From assembly GCA_002432805.1 (NCBI GenBank), contig DJGV01000001.1, positions 1 through 64,000 of the forward strand: DNA of 64,000 nucleotides, given 5' to 3'. Made by a program: the position numbers and the translations under genes. Positions 25,747 to 34,359 of the stretch are shown here, piece after piece (positions within the stretch are counted from its first letter, which is position 1; each line of letters begins with the position of its first letter). The notes under the pieces are model-generated. The model saw only the letters and a list, made by a program, of their open reading frames with translations. It did not search any database and was not told the origin of the DNA. The DNA comes from Fervidobacterium sp. UBA5837 (GTDB taxonomy: Bacteria; Thermotogota; Thermotogae; Thermotogales; Fervidobacteriaceae).

Positions 25747-25762
25747 TATAGACAAATATTTT
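25733..25762. promoter_or_regulatory. perfect palindromic operator over the DUF2089 promoter -35
   Basis: AAAATATTTGTC and GACAAATATTTT are perfect 12-base inverted arms around a 6-base spacer. The dyad covers the -35 box, so occupancy should repress the operon. A related half site (CAAAATATTG) lies at 25712-25721, and TTTGTCTATATT recurs at 25851-25862 in the divergent hfq leader. Confidence 0.78.
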
Positions 25763-25808
25763 ACAAGAACTGTTTTCATGAAACTTTGCAAACAGCTAAT
25801 AAATCTAT

Positions 25809-25836
25809 TTGAAAATGTGTCAGTTTGTGATAAAAT
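25809..25836 (+). promoter_or_regulatory. promoter of hfq
   Basis: TTGAAA (25809-25814), a 16-base spacer and TAAAAT (25831-25836) with TGA before it. Predicted initiation near 25843 gives a leader of about 40 bases that contains a copy of the neighbouring operator half site. Confidence 0.65.
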
Positions 25837-25883
25837 TGATATGCTTTCAGTTTGTCTATATTCTACTATCTGGGGGGATTTTT

Positions 25884-26156
25884 GTGGCAAAAGAGAAGTT
25901 CAACCTTCAAGACAGGTTTCTCAACATCGTTAGGACGAAAAAGATAGAAGTAAAAGTCTACTTGGTCAATGGATTTCAAACAAAGGGGATAGTGAGGTCA
26001 TTCGACAACTTTACTGTTCTACTGGAAAGTGGAAAGCAACAGACTTTGATTTACAAACATGCTATCAGTACTATTCTTCCTGCAGAGTACATAATGCTCA
26101 TGAAAACAGAGGAACAAGAAGAACATGTTGAAGAGGAATCGGAAAGTTCTGATTGA
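25884..26156 (+). CDS. hfq: RNA chaperone Hfq
   Basis: 90 residues. The Sm1 motif (KIEVKVYLVNGFQTKGIVRSFDNFTVLLE) and Sm2 (YKHAISTILP) are both present, with the N-terminal LQDRFLNIVRT typical of Hfq. A C-terminal acidic tail (EEQEEHVEEESESSD) follows. Hfq forms a hexamer that matches small RNAs with mRNAs. The GTG at 25884 follows GGGGGGATTTTT. hflX lies downstream, the usual partner in many bacteria. Confidence 0.95.
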   Translation: MAKEKFNLQDRFLNIVRTKKIEVKVYLVNGFQTKGIVRSFDNFTVLLESGKQQTLIYKHAISTILPAEYIMLMKTEEQEEHVEEESESSD

Positions 26157-26187
26157 TTTTATCAATTTTTCATTGGTCAATTGTTCT

Positions 26188-26216
26188 TTGTGATTGTTCT
26201 TGTTATTCTATACAAT
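26188..26216 (+). promoter_or_regulatory. promoter immediately before hflX
   Basis: TTGTGA (26188-26193), a 17-base spacer and TACAAT (26211-26216). Predicted initiation at about 26222-26224 falls right at the hflX ATG, implying a leaderless or almost leaderless transcript from this promoter. Confidence 0.6.
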
Positions 26217-26224
26217 AGAAGGAG

Positions 26225-27499
26225 ATGAGTAAATTTTTCGGTAAAACCGCTGTTTTACTATCGATTCAGAGTGATATCGGTATTGAAGGTTCTGAGTCTA
26301 TAAATGAGTTAGAGGAACTTTGTAAGACATTAGATATAATAACTGTAGATAAAGTGATTCAGCGGAGGAACAAGTCTGATCCAGTTTTTTATTTTGGTAT
26401 CGGAAAGCTGGAGAAAGTTAAGGAATTTTGCAAAGTAAACAACGTTGACTTGTTGGTTGTTGATGACGAATTGACACCTGTTCAACAGAGAAATGTCGAG
26501 AAGTTTGTAGAGGTAAGAACTGTAGATCGTACTCAGATTATACTTGAGATTTTTTCAAGGCATGCGACTACGGCAGAAGGTAAGTTGCAAGTTGAGATGG
26601 CGAGACTTGTTTATGAATTGCCAAGGCTTAGAGGTAAAGGACTCCAACTTTCGAATCAAGGCGCTGGTATAGGTACTCGAGGACCCGGCGAGAAGATGCT
26701 GGAACTCGATCGCAGGAAGATAAAGAATAGAATTGTGCATTTAAGAGGTGAGCTAAACAAGTTAAAGACAAGCAGAGAGAATATTAGAAAGTCTAGGGCA
26801 GAGAGCGGTTACTATATTGTATCGATAACAGGCTATACAAATGCTGGAAAAAGTACTTTGCTGAGCGCGCTTTCGGGTGAGAAGAATATTATCATATCAG
26901 AGAGGCTTTTCGCTACGCTGAATCCTACCACTAGAAGGGTAGCATTACCCGGTGGAAGAGTTGCTCTCTTCAGTGACACGGTAGGTTTTATAAAGAAACT
27001 GCCACATACTTTAATTGAAGCATTCCACTCAACTCTGGAAGAGATTTTGTATTCTGGTATCGTCGTGATCTTGGTTGATGTGAGTGATCCATTTTATAAA
27101 GACAAGATATCGGCGTCTTACAATGTGTTGGAGGATATTGGCGTGGTTGACAAAGAGGTTATGATCGTATTCAACAAGATAGATTTGGTCCCGGATGAGT
27201 ACCTACAGACTGTTAGAATAGAATATCCTGATGCAGTGTTTATATCTGCAAAGTCAGGACTCGGATTAAGCATTTTTTTGAATAGGATAGTACAACACAT
27301 TCACAATCACGATATCTGTGTTAGAATAAAGGTTGATAACTTGAAAAAAGGGATTATCATGAAATTCTCAGAATTTGTTGATGTTGAAGTCATTGATGAG
27401 AATGAAAGTTATACTACTTACGATGTGCATGGCCCCGAAAAAATAGTTGAGAGAATCGCAAAATCTGTAAATTTTGTCGAGGAAGGAGATACAAAATGA
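26225..27499 (+). CDS. hflX: ribosome-associated GTPase HflX
   Basis: 424 residues. The N-terminal HflX domain contains PVFYFGIGKLEKV and DDELTPVQQRN, the middle has GKLQVEMARLVYELPRL and GPGEKMLELDRR, and the G domain has G1 GYTNAGKST, G3 DTVGFI and G4 NKID. HflX splits stalled or heat-damaged 70S ribosomes. AAGGAG abuts the ATG directly, which is too close for normal use. It follows hfq by 68 bases and overlaps the M23 peptidase gene (ATGA). Confidence 0.95.
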   Translation: MSKFFGKTAVLLSIQSDIGIEGSESINELEELCKTLDIITVDKVIQRRNKSDPVFYFGIGKLEKVKEFCKVNNVDLLVVDDELTPVQQRNVEKFVEVRTVDRTQIILEIFSRHATTAEGKLQVEMARLVYELPRLRGKGLQLSNQGAGIGTRGPGEKMLELDRRKIKNRIVHLRGELNKLKTSRENIRKSRAESGYYIVSITGYTNAGKSTLLSALSGEKNIIISERLFATLNPTTRRVALPGGRVALFSDTVGFIKKLPHTLIEAFHSTLEEILYSGIVVILVDVSDPFYKDKISASYNVLEDIGVVDKEVMIVFNKIDLVPDEYLQTVRIEYPDAVFISAKSGLGLSIFLNRIVQHIHNHDICVRIKVDNLKKGIIMKFSEFVDVEVIDENESYTTYDVHGPEKIVERIAKSVNFVEEGDTK

Positions 27500-28470
27500 G
27501 AGGGTATAGTATTGTCGTTTTTTTGGTTGTTTTGTGCACTTTTGTCTTTTCTTCGTACATTCCGCCTGTGGATAATTCGTACGTAACGGCAACTTTTCTT
27601 GAGTTCAGATCTACCGGTAATACACCACATTATCATTCTGGAACAGATTTTAGTACGTTCTTGAAGGAAGGAATTCCGGTAAAGGCTGCAAATAATGGAT
27701 ATCTGGCAAGACTTGAAATAGACGAAGGTGGTATATATGGTAACACCGTTGTTTTGCAACATGATGATGGTTACAAGAGTATATATGCCCATCTATCCAA
27801 GTTTGCCGAGAAGACTGATAAAATCGTGAATATGCTCATTTCAGAATTTGGCAAGCAAAGGATTGTTGTTGAATTTCAATCGGATGATATAGTATTCTCA
27901 CAAGGAGAAGTCATTGGATATTCTGGAAAAACTGGCGAGGCCTCACAAGCTCACGCTCATTTTGAAATTAGAGATAGGGAAGAAAAGAACGCGTATGACC
28001 CACTTGATTTTATCGATAAGAGTTTGTTGAGACCTGTCCAAATGGGAGTAATGATAAAGAATATTGTAATCGATGGCAAAGAGTATGCATATCAACCTGG
28101 AGGAGTTTATACTTTCAGTGGAGATTTTCCAAAGATATCTGTGGAAGCTTACACAGAATTAGCGAAAAATTTACTTGGAGTTAAAGAAGTGAAAGTGTAC
28201 TTTTCGGATAATTTAGTGTATCATATAATACTTGATAGGCTCCCGATGGATTATTGGCAGAAACCGTACGATTTGTACGATGAAAAAACAGTTATGACGA
28301 GTTTGATATATCGTGGCTACTACAAGCTTTACTCATCAAGTGATCTTCCTTTTGTTAAGGCCAACAAGTTAAGTGATTACAATTATTCATCACAATATTC
28401 TGTTAGCATAGAAATCAGAGATACTTTTGGTAATGTTGGGACCTTCCCATTCAAGCTCGTTAGGGGTTAA
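27496..28470 (+). CDS. secreted M23 (LytM-type) metallopeptidase domain protein
   Basis: 324 residues with an N-terminal signal peptide (MRGYSIVVFLVVLCTFVFSS). An M23 domain follows at about 30-175: HYHSGTD gives the first zinc ligands and HAHFEIR the last, with YGNTVVLQHDDGYKSIYAHLS between. The C-terminal half is unassigned. M23 enzymes cut peptidoglycan cross-links or act as activators of amidases. The start overlaps the hflX stop by 4 bases. Confidence 0.85.
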   Translation: MRGYSIVVFLVVLCTFVFSSYIPPVDNSYVTATFLEFRSTGNTPHYHSGTDFSTFLKEGIPVKAANNGYLARLEIDEGGIYGNTVVLQHDDGYKSIYAHLSKFAEKTDKIVNMLISEFGKQRIVVEFQSDDIVFSQGEVIGYSGKTGEASQAHAHFEIRDREEKNAYDPLDFIDKSLLRPVQMGVMIKNIVIDGKEYAYQPGGVYTFSGDFPKISVEAYTELAKNLLGVKEVKVYFSDNLVYHIILDRLPMDYWQKPYDLYDEKTVMTSLIYRGYYKLYSSSDLPFVKANKLSDYNYSSQYSVSIEIRDTFGNVGTFPFKLVRG

Positions 28471-28532
28471 TGTATTTGTTAATGTATTTAGCGTATTGTT
28501 GGAAAATCATTACCTAGGAAGGTGGTCTTCTG

Positions 28533-28859
28533 ATGCTGTTTAGGAAAAAGGAAAAGAGCGATCGCGATCTTGAGGTAAATCCATTCTACAAAGACAAGAA
28601 TGCACTAATAGTATACATAAAGTGTGACAAATGTGGTGAGGTATTTAGAAGTCATCTCAGGATCGGTTATGATTTCGTAATAAATTACGATGATCGGTCC
28701 GCTCCTTTCATGATCGATAAGGTATATGTTGGCTCCAAATGTCCGAGTAAAATTGAATTAAAAGCAAAATTCACTGGTTCATATAAACCAGTGAGTATTG
28801 AAATAGACGGTGGAAAGTTCATCTCGAAAGAGACTTACGAAGAGGAGGTTAAGGGATGA
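28533..28859 (+). CDS. small zinc-ribbon-like protein of unknown function
   Basis: 108 residues. YIKCDKCGEVF near residue 29 provides a CxxC pair and GSKCPSKIELKAKF near 68 a third Cys, suggesting a partial metal site. The rest is beta-rich. I recognise no named family. It overlaps the metK start by 4 bases (ATGA), so the two are translated together. GGAAGGTGGTC precedes the ATG. Confidence 0.6.
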   Translation: MLFRKKEKSDRDLEVNPFYKDKNALIVYIKCDKCGEVFRSHLRIGYDFVINYDDRSAPFMIDKVYVGSKCPSKIELKAKFTGSYKPVSIEIDGGKFISKETYEEEVKG

Positions 28860-30046
28860 GAAGATTCTTTACTAGTGAGAGCGTGACCGAAGGTCACCCA
28901 GATAAGGTGGCGGATCAGATAAGTGATGCCATCTTAGACGCGATTATTGCTCAGGACGAACGAGCACGTGTGGCGATAGAAACACTACTGACAACGGGTG
29001 TGGCTATTGTTGCCGGAGAGATTACAACGAAGGCATACGTTGATATTCAAGACATAGTGAGAAAGACGGTATTGGACATCGGTTATACTAGAGCGAAGTA
29101 CGGTTTTGATGGAGAGACTTGTGCTGTTCTTTCCTCAATTCACAGTCAGTCGCCAGATATTGCGCTCGGTGTCAACAAGGCAGCTGAGTTCAAGCAGGGA
29201 GAAAAGGCCACAGACGATCTTGAAGAGCTTGGAGCTGGCGACCAAGGTATGATGTTTGGTTATGCAACGAACGAAACAGCTGAACTTATGCCACTTTCGA
29301 TTGTTCTTGCACATAAGTTAGCTATGAAACTTGCGGAAGTGCGAAAAAACGGAACGGTACCATTTTTGAGGCCAGATGGAAAGACTCAAGTGACCGTTGA
29401 GTATGATGAAAACGATAGGCCTGTAAGAGTTGATACTGTCCTGATTTCGACGCAACACGAACCAGATGTCACAATATCGGAGATCAAAGATGCACTGGTC
29501 AAGCACGTCATCGACCCCATAATTCCTGCAGAACTTAGGGATGACGATATGAAGATACTGGTTAACCCAACTGGTAGATTTGTCATAGGTGGGCCATCAG
29601 CTGATACTGGTTTGACTGGCAGGAAGATAATCGTTGATACGTACGGTGGAGCTATACCACATGGTGGTGGAGCTTTCAGTGGTAAAGACCCAACGAAAGT
29701 GGACAGATCAGCACATTACTTTGCCCGCTACGTTGCAAAAAACGTTGTAGCAGCAGGACTTGCCGATAAGTTCATGATTGAAGTAGCGTACGCTATAGGC
29801 GTTGCAAAGCCTGTTTCCATAATGATAAACACGTATGGTACAGCCAAGGTAGACGAAGAAAAGCTCATGAAGGTTATAACTCAACTTTTTGATTTCAGAC
29901 CGGGTGCCATAATAAAGAAGCTCGATTTACTGAGGCCTATATACAAGAAAACTGCTGCATATGGACATTTTGGTAGGAACGATCCAGACTTTACTTGGGA
30001 AAGAACGGATATGGTTAGCGAATTAAAAGCTGCTTTTAACATCTGA
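28856..30046 (+). CDS. metK: S-adenosylmethionine synthetase
   Basis: 396 residues with the full MetK signature: FTSESVTEGHPDKVADQISDA at the N terminus, GAGDQGMMFGYA, and GGGAFSGKDPTKVDRSAHY with the catalytic Lys and Asp. It makes AdoMet from methionine and ATP, and AdoMet use links it to ahcY elsewhere in the window. The start overlaps the upstream stop, so there is no leader for a SAM riboswitch at this start. Confidence 0.97.
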   Translation: MRRFFTSESVTEGHPDKVADQISDAILDAIIAQDERARVAIETLLTTGVAIVAGEITTKAYVDIQDIVRKTVLDIGYTRAKYGFDGETCAVLSSIHSQSPDIALGVNKAAEFKQGEKATDDLEELGAGDQGMMFGYATNETAELMPLSIVLAHKLAMKLAEVRKNGTVPFLRPDGKTQVTVEYDENDRPVRVDTVLISTQHEPDVTISEIKDALVKHVIDPIIPAELRDDDMKILVNPTGRFVIGGPSADTGLTGRKIIVDTYGGAIPHGGGAFSGKDPTKVDRSAHYFARYVAKNVVAAGLADKFMIEVAYAIGVAKPVSIMINTYGTAKVDEEKLMKVITQLFDFRPGAIIKKLDLLRPIYKKTAAYGHFGRNDPDFTWERTDMVSELKAAFNI

Positions 30047-30089
30047 AGAGATTAGTTAAAACTGTCGAAAATGGGAGGGAATTTTGGTT

Positions 30090-30377
30090 ATGCCAAATAT
30101 AAAATCAGCTGAAAAGAGAGTTAAAGTTTCAGAGAACAAGAGAGTTGTCAATAAAGCATATAAGACAAGTATGAAGAATAAGACGAAGGCTGTTCTTCTA
30201 GCGATTAATGAGAGCAAGGCTGTAGAAGAAGTACAGCAACTCTTTATAAAGGCACAAAGTGCAATTGACAAGGCAGCAAGACGTGGAGCAATTCACAAGA
30301 ATCAAGCAAGCAGGAGGAAATCACGACTAGCAGCTAAAGTAAAGGCATACATTGCTGCTAAAGAACAAGGGGTGTAA
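30090..30377 (+). CDS. rpsT: 30S ribosomal protein S20
   Basis: 95 residues: MPNIKSAEKRVKVSENKRVVNK, a basic helical protein with IHKNQASRRKSRLAAKVKA at the C terminus, as in S20. It binds 16S rRNA early in small-subunit assembly. The ATG at 30090 follows GGGAGGGA at a normal distance; an upstream in-frame TTG is closer and less likely. Confidence 0.95.
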   Translation: MPNIKSAEKRVKVSENKRVVNKAYKTSMKNKTKAVLLAINESKAVEEVQQLFIKAQSAIDKAARRGAIHKNQASRRKSRLAAKVKAYIAAKEQGV

Positions 30378-30379
30378 GA

Positions 30380-30796
30380 ATGCCACCGTCATTCTATTAC
30401 GTGATGGAACTTGATGTTAACGAGCAAAGAGCAAACTATGCATTGAAGAACCAAGAACTGATTGATTTTATCAAGTCGAGAGGGTGTGAATTCAGTTATA
30501 CCGATGGTATCTTGACTGTAAGATTTCCGGATGATCAAGACTTAGACGAAGAAGTCATGATTAAGCTTTTATTGACACTGAAAGTACCAGTCAATGCAAA
30601 AGAGTACATTTATGAAAACGGTCGCAAGATAGAATTTTTCTCGGGCAAACTTGATCCACAGCATCCTTTGGGACAAGCAAAAGAAGAAATTCAAGAGCGT
30701 GAAATAGAAAGCATCGAGGAAGAAGACGAAGGTCAAGTAAAAGGGTCATACGAAGATTTATTAGACGACATTGATGAAGAACCAGATGAAGAATAA
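30380..30796 (+). CDS. acidic protein of unknown function
   Basis: 138 residues, starting 3 bases after the rpsT stop behind GGGGTG. The first ~100 residues are mixed alpha/beta (YYVMELDVNEQRANYALKNQELIDFIKSRGCEF); the last ~40 are strongly acidic (EEIQEREIESIEEEDEGQ... DDIDEEPDEE). No family is recognised. A 15-bp terminator follows. Co-transcription with rpsT hints at a translation-linked role, which is inference only. Confidence 0.6.
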   Translation: MPPSFYYVMELDVNEQRANYALKNQELIDFIKSRGCEFSYTDGILTVRFPDDQDLDEEVMIKLLLTLKVPVNAKEYIYENGRKIEFFSGKLDPQHPLGQAKEEIQEREIESIEEEDEGQVKGSYEDLLDDIDEEPDEE

Positions 30797-30839
30797 GAGA
30801 ATTTTATTATCAACAATAGTAATATAGAGAGTTATACAA

Positions 30840-30873
30840 AAACAATCCCCCTAAAATGTTAGGGGGATTGTTT
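30840..30873. terminator. strong bidirectional terminator
   Basis: AAACAATCCCCCTAA and TTAGGGGGATTGTTT form a 15-bp perfect stem with an AATG loop between convergent transcription units. Confidence 0.95.
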
Positions 30874-30904
30874 ATTGATATCTATTATTTACTGAATCTG
30901 ATGT

Positions 30905-32893
30905 TCACACCTTAAATCTCTTAACGTAAGCATCGAGATCACTGACTGCCTTAGAAAGTTCATCTGAATAAGACTTCACTTCATTTACTTGGCTAGCTTG
31001 GTTTGTGATCTGTGCAGCCATTTCTTCGATATCCTGCTCAACTTGTTGAACATTCTTCGTTACTCTATCCATAGCTGCACTAACCTCTTCGGTTGCACCA
31101 CTCTGTTCTTCTGCAGTTGCAGCTAAATCTGTGGTCATCTTCGAAACATCTTCTATTTTGCCTATCAGGAATTTCAAGCTCTCGCCTGCTTCTTTAACTA
31201 TGCTTACGTAACCATCTATCTTTTGGCTCACACCAGTCGTTACTTTCTCGACTTTTCTAGCTTGTTCTTCTATTTTACCAAGTATTTCTGCAATCTTCTT
31301 AGTTGCCTGTCTACTTTCTTCTGCTAACTTTCTGATTTCATCGGCTACAACTGCAAATCCTCTACCAGCTTCTCCGGCCCTTGCAGCTTCTATAGCAGCG
31401 TTTAAAGCTAGTAAATTCGTTTGTTCTGCAATGCTAGAAATTGTGTTCACTATCTCACCTATTTGATTAGAGAATTTCGTTAGTTCAACGATTGCACTGA
31501 GAGATTCACCCATTCCACTTCTAATTTGGCCTACGGAGGTCTCTACTTCATCCATCTTCTGAGATACGTTGGTAACGTCACTTCTCATAAGCTCAGCACT
31601 CTGTGATAATTTCTCGGAATATCTTGCGATATTTTGCGCACCAGATGCAATTTCTTCCATTCCACTGTTAGATTCCTGAGTTGCAGCAGCAATGTCTTGA
31701 ACCTCCAGTGTCGTTTTCTGAACGGTGTCTCTCGATGCCATGGCAGCTTCTGCGGAACTATTTGAGAGTTCATCGAGCATGAACGAAACTGATGAGACTT
31801 GTGCACCGAGTTTCATAACCTCGCCAACAGTCTGTCGGAAACTGTCAATGAGTATCTTAAATGCCTCACCTAGCTTTGCTATTTCATCCTTTCCAAGCTG
31901 CTTCTCATCTACTTGAGCGGTCAAATTATTCTGAGCTACCTGTTGTGCAATCTCCACAACGTGGTCTATTCGAGTTGTTATTGTACCAGTTATCAAAATT
32001 GCAACTAGTGCAGCTGCTAGTGCTATAATTATGCCAGCAAACAATCCAGATGTAATAATCTGATTACCCGCTGAGGATATTTCAGAATATGGTAACACCC
32101 CTAATGCTGTAAGATTATAATTTCCAATCCTTTCAAATGCTGCGAATTTCTTACCATTGAAATTGTAAGTTACAGTCCCTTTGGTCTTTGAAAGGATTTC
32201 AGATGCAAGTACTTTCGTTCCTTCTTCTTTTGCAAGGTCCAACTTTCCTGCATACTGTGAATCAGGATGTACTACGGCTAATGTTCCATAAACTAAAGAT
32301 ACATAACCCTCTTTGCCAACCTTGAGCTTTGAAACCATGTTCTGCAGGTCCTTCAATGGATACATGCCTACAAGTACACCGATGATGTTCTCAGAGAAGT
32401 CATAAATAGCCGCAGCAACAAGTATCGTGTTTTGGCCATCGTATACATACGGTATGTAGATATCAACCTTCTTCTTTCCCTCGAGGATATCGTTGATGAT
32501 CTGTTTTGGAAGGTCTATTTGAATAATTCCATCTTTTGAAACTACTCTCATGTCGGAAAGTACTACGTACGTTTCAAGAAAGCCTTTTGCATTCAAAGCA
32601 CTGTACGCATTTCTCACACCCCAACTTAATTGAGACATTCCAAGTTCATCGGTTATGTTTGTCATATAAGGCGAGATTGCACCACTGAATGAATACTCGG
32701 AAAGTGGCTTTGTAATGCTGTCCAAGTACACTTCTACATCCTTCTTGACAGATGTCAGTACCAACGACTGAATTTGGCTAGCTGAATCCCTAGCAATGGA
32801 TGTTGAAACTACGACTGATACTAATATACTTACAAATGAGGCCCCTATACCTACAAGCACAACTGATAGTATCAGCTTTGTTCTTAAACTCAT
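30905..32893 (-). CDS. methyl-accepting chemotaxis protein
   Basis: 662 residues. TM1 lies at ~7-32, a periplasmic Cache-type sensor at ~40-280, TM2 at ~285-308, a HAMP domain at ~308-360, and a cytoplasmic signalling coiled coil with the hairpin tip EQTNLLALNAAIEAARAGEAGRGFAVVADEIRKLAEE. It would sense a small molecule and control CheA. The ATG overlaps the hutH stop (ATGA), and CGGAGGAGGTG precedes it. The ligand is unknown; operon context points to histidine or a product of its breakdown. Confidence 0.93.
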   Translation of the reverse strand: MSLRTKLILSVVLVGIGASFVSILVSVVVSTSIARDSASQIQSLVLTSVKKDVEVYLDSITKPLSEYSFSGAISPYMTNITDELGMSQLSWGVRNAYSALNAKGFLETYVVLSDMRVVSKDGIIQIDLPKQIINDILEGKKKVDIYIPYVYDGQNTILVAAAIYDFSENIIGVLVGMYPLKDLQNMVSKLKVGKEGYVSLVYGTLAVVHPDSQYAGKLDLAKEEGTKVLASEILSKTKGTVTYNFNGKKFAAFERIGNYNLTALGVLPYSEISSAGNQIITSGLFAGIIIALAAALVAILITGTITTRIDHVVEIAQQVAQNNLTAQVDEKQLGKDEIAKLGEAFKILIDSFRQTVGEVMKLGAQVSSVSFMLDELSNSSAEAAMASRDTVQKTTLEVQDIAAATQESNSGMEEIASGAQNIARYSEKLSQSAELMRSDVTNVSQKMDEVETSVGQIRSGMGESLSAIVELTKFSNQIGEIVNTISSIAEQTNLLALNAAIEAARAGEAGRGFAVVADEIRKLAEESRQATKKIAEILGKIEEQARKVEKVTTGVSQKIDGYVSIVKEAGESLKFLIGKIEDVSKMTTDLAATAEEQSGATEEVSAAMDRVTKNVQQVEQDIEEMAAQITNQASQVNEVKSYSDELSKAVSDLDAYVKRFKV

Positions 32894-34359
32894 TTAGACA
32901 CCTCCTCCGCTATTATTGATCGCACGTTTTGAAAATTATCACCAAAAAATTTATCAGGACTTGGAGTTATGTTAAACTTTCCCAGGAATTTTTCGATATT
33001 TTCAGAACTTCTCAGTGGACGTCTGAACTCTAAGGCAACTTTTGAAAGCATTGTCTCTATTGTTAACAATGATACCACATTTTCGAATACTCTAGCCAAT
33101 TTTCTCACTGCATTTGCACCCATGCTTACATGATCCTCTTGGTATGCAGATGTAGGAATGCTATCTGCACTTGATGGATGCGAGAGTGTTTTATTTTCAT
33201 TACAAAGAGCAGCAGCTGTGTATTGCCAAATCATATAACCACTATTCAAACCTTCCTCACCTGATGCCAAAAACGCAGGCAAACTCTCATTTACCTTGGG
33301 ATTCACAAGTCTGTCTATTCTTCTTTCTATCATGTTACCCATGGAGGTCAACGCTATTGCTAGATAGTCAGCGCAAAGGGCGATAGGTTCACCGTGAAAA
33401 TTCCCGCCACTGATGATTTCATCATCAAATACAAGAGGATTATCTGTAGATGAATTGATCTCCCGAGTCACAACTTCTTTTATCCAGTTTACAGTATCGT
33501 AGACGGCACCGTAAACTTGCGGTATTGTTCTCAATGTGTACGGATCTTGAACTTTAGCACAATTTCTGTGACTCTCCCTTAATTCACTGTCGCTGAGATT
33601 GTCTCTCAACATCTGTGCTATCCTTATTTGTCCCGGATGAGGTCTGCAAAGTTGTACCCTTTCATCGAACGCTGCAGGTGTTCCTAAAAGCACGTCGACG
33701 GAAGCGGAAGCAGTCAGCGTAGCGATCTGTACGAATTTTTCAACATCTCTTATGAGTAACGCAAGGTGAGCTGCCATGAATTGAGTGCCGTTTATCAAAC
33801 TCAAGCCTTCCTTTTCCTCAAGTTCAACTGGGATGTACTCTAAGGAAGATATATCAACGAATTGCTTGTTGAAAAACGCTTTTCCTTCTCCTATCAATGC
33901 CATCGCAATATGTGCGAGTGGTGCCAAATCACCACTTGCCCCAACAGAACCTTTTTCTGGAACAGCGGGTGTTATTCGCTTGTTTAAAAGTTCAATCAAT
34001 TTCTCTACTATGATAGGCCTAATGCCACTGTACCCTTTTGCCAAGGCATTTGCACGTATGAGCATCATTGCCCTGACTATGTCTTCTTTTAAATATTCCC
34101 CAACACCAGCGGAGTGGGATAAGACTATGTTTCTTTGTAATTCCTTTAACTTCTCTTTCGAGATTCTGACGTTTGCCAAAGCACCGAAACCTGTGTTGAC
34201 ACCGTATATTGGTTTCCCTTCGGAAAGAAATCTCTCCACTGTACTGCGGCTTTTCATCATCTTTTCGTAAGCGGATTGTGAGATATTCACATTTTCGTAT
34301 TTTCGTGCTACTTCATGCACTTGTTCAATTGTTAGGTCATCGCCATTTATCGTAATCAT
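32890..34359 (-). CDS. hutH: histidine ammonia-lyase
   Basis: 489 residues with the MIO-forming triad Ala141-Ser142-Gly143 in GSVGASGDLAPLAH, the catalytic Tyr in YGVNTGFGALA (Tyr52), and the QDPYTLR-type motif as VQDPYTLRTIPQVYG. It converts histidine to urocanate and ammonia. No hutU, hutI or hutG is in the window, so the remaining steps are elsewhere or absent. It overlaps the cobalamin adenosyltransferase upstream and the chemoreceptor downstream by 4 bases each. Confidence 0.95.
   Translation of the reverse strand: MITINGDDLTIEQVHEVARKYENVNISQSAYEKMMKSRSTVERFLSEGKPIYGVNTGFGALANVRISKEKLKELQRNIVLSHSAGVGEYLKEDIVRAMMLIRANALAKGYSGIRPIIVEKLIELLNKRITPAVPEKGSVGASGDLAPLAHIAMALIGEGKAFFNKQFVDISSLEYIPVELEEKEGLSLINGTQFMAAHLALLIRDVEKFVQIATLTASASVDVLLGTPAAFDERVQLCRPHPGQIRIAQMLRDNLSDSELRESHRNCAKVQDPYTLRTIPQVYGAVYDTVNWIKEVVTREINSSTDNPLVFDDEIISGGNFHGEPIALCADYLAIALTSMGNMIERRIDRLVNPKVNESLPAFLASGEEGLNSGYMIWQYTAAALCNENKTLSHPSSADSIPTSAYQEDHVSMGANAVRKLARVFENVVSLLTIETMLSKVALEFRRPLRSSENIEKFLGKFNITPSPDKFFGDNFQNVRSIIAEEVSK

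Noticed and set aside
28700..28858. Possible SAM riboswitch before metK
   Set aside because: The start overlaps the upstream coding sequence and no leader or kink-turn-like fold is present.
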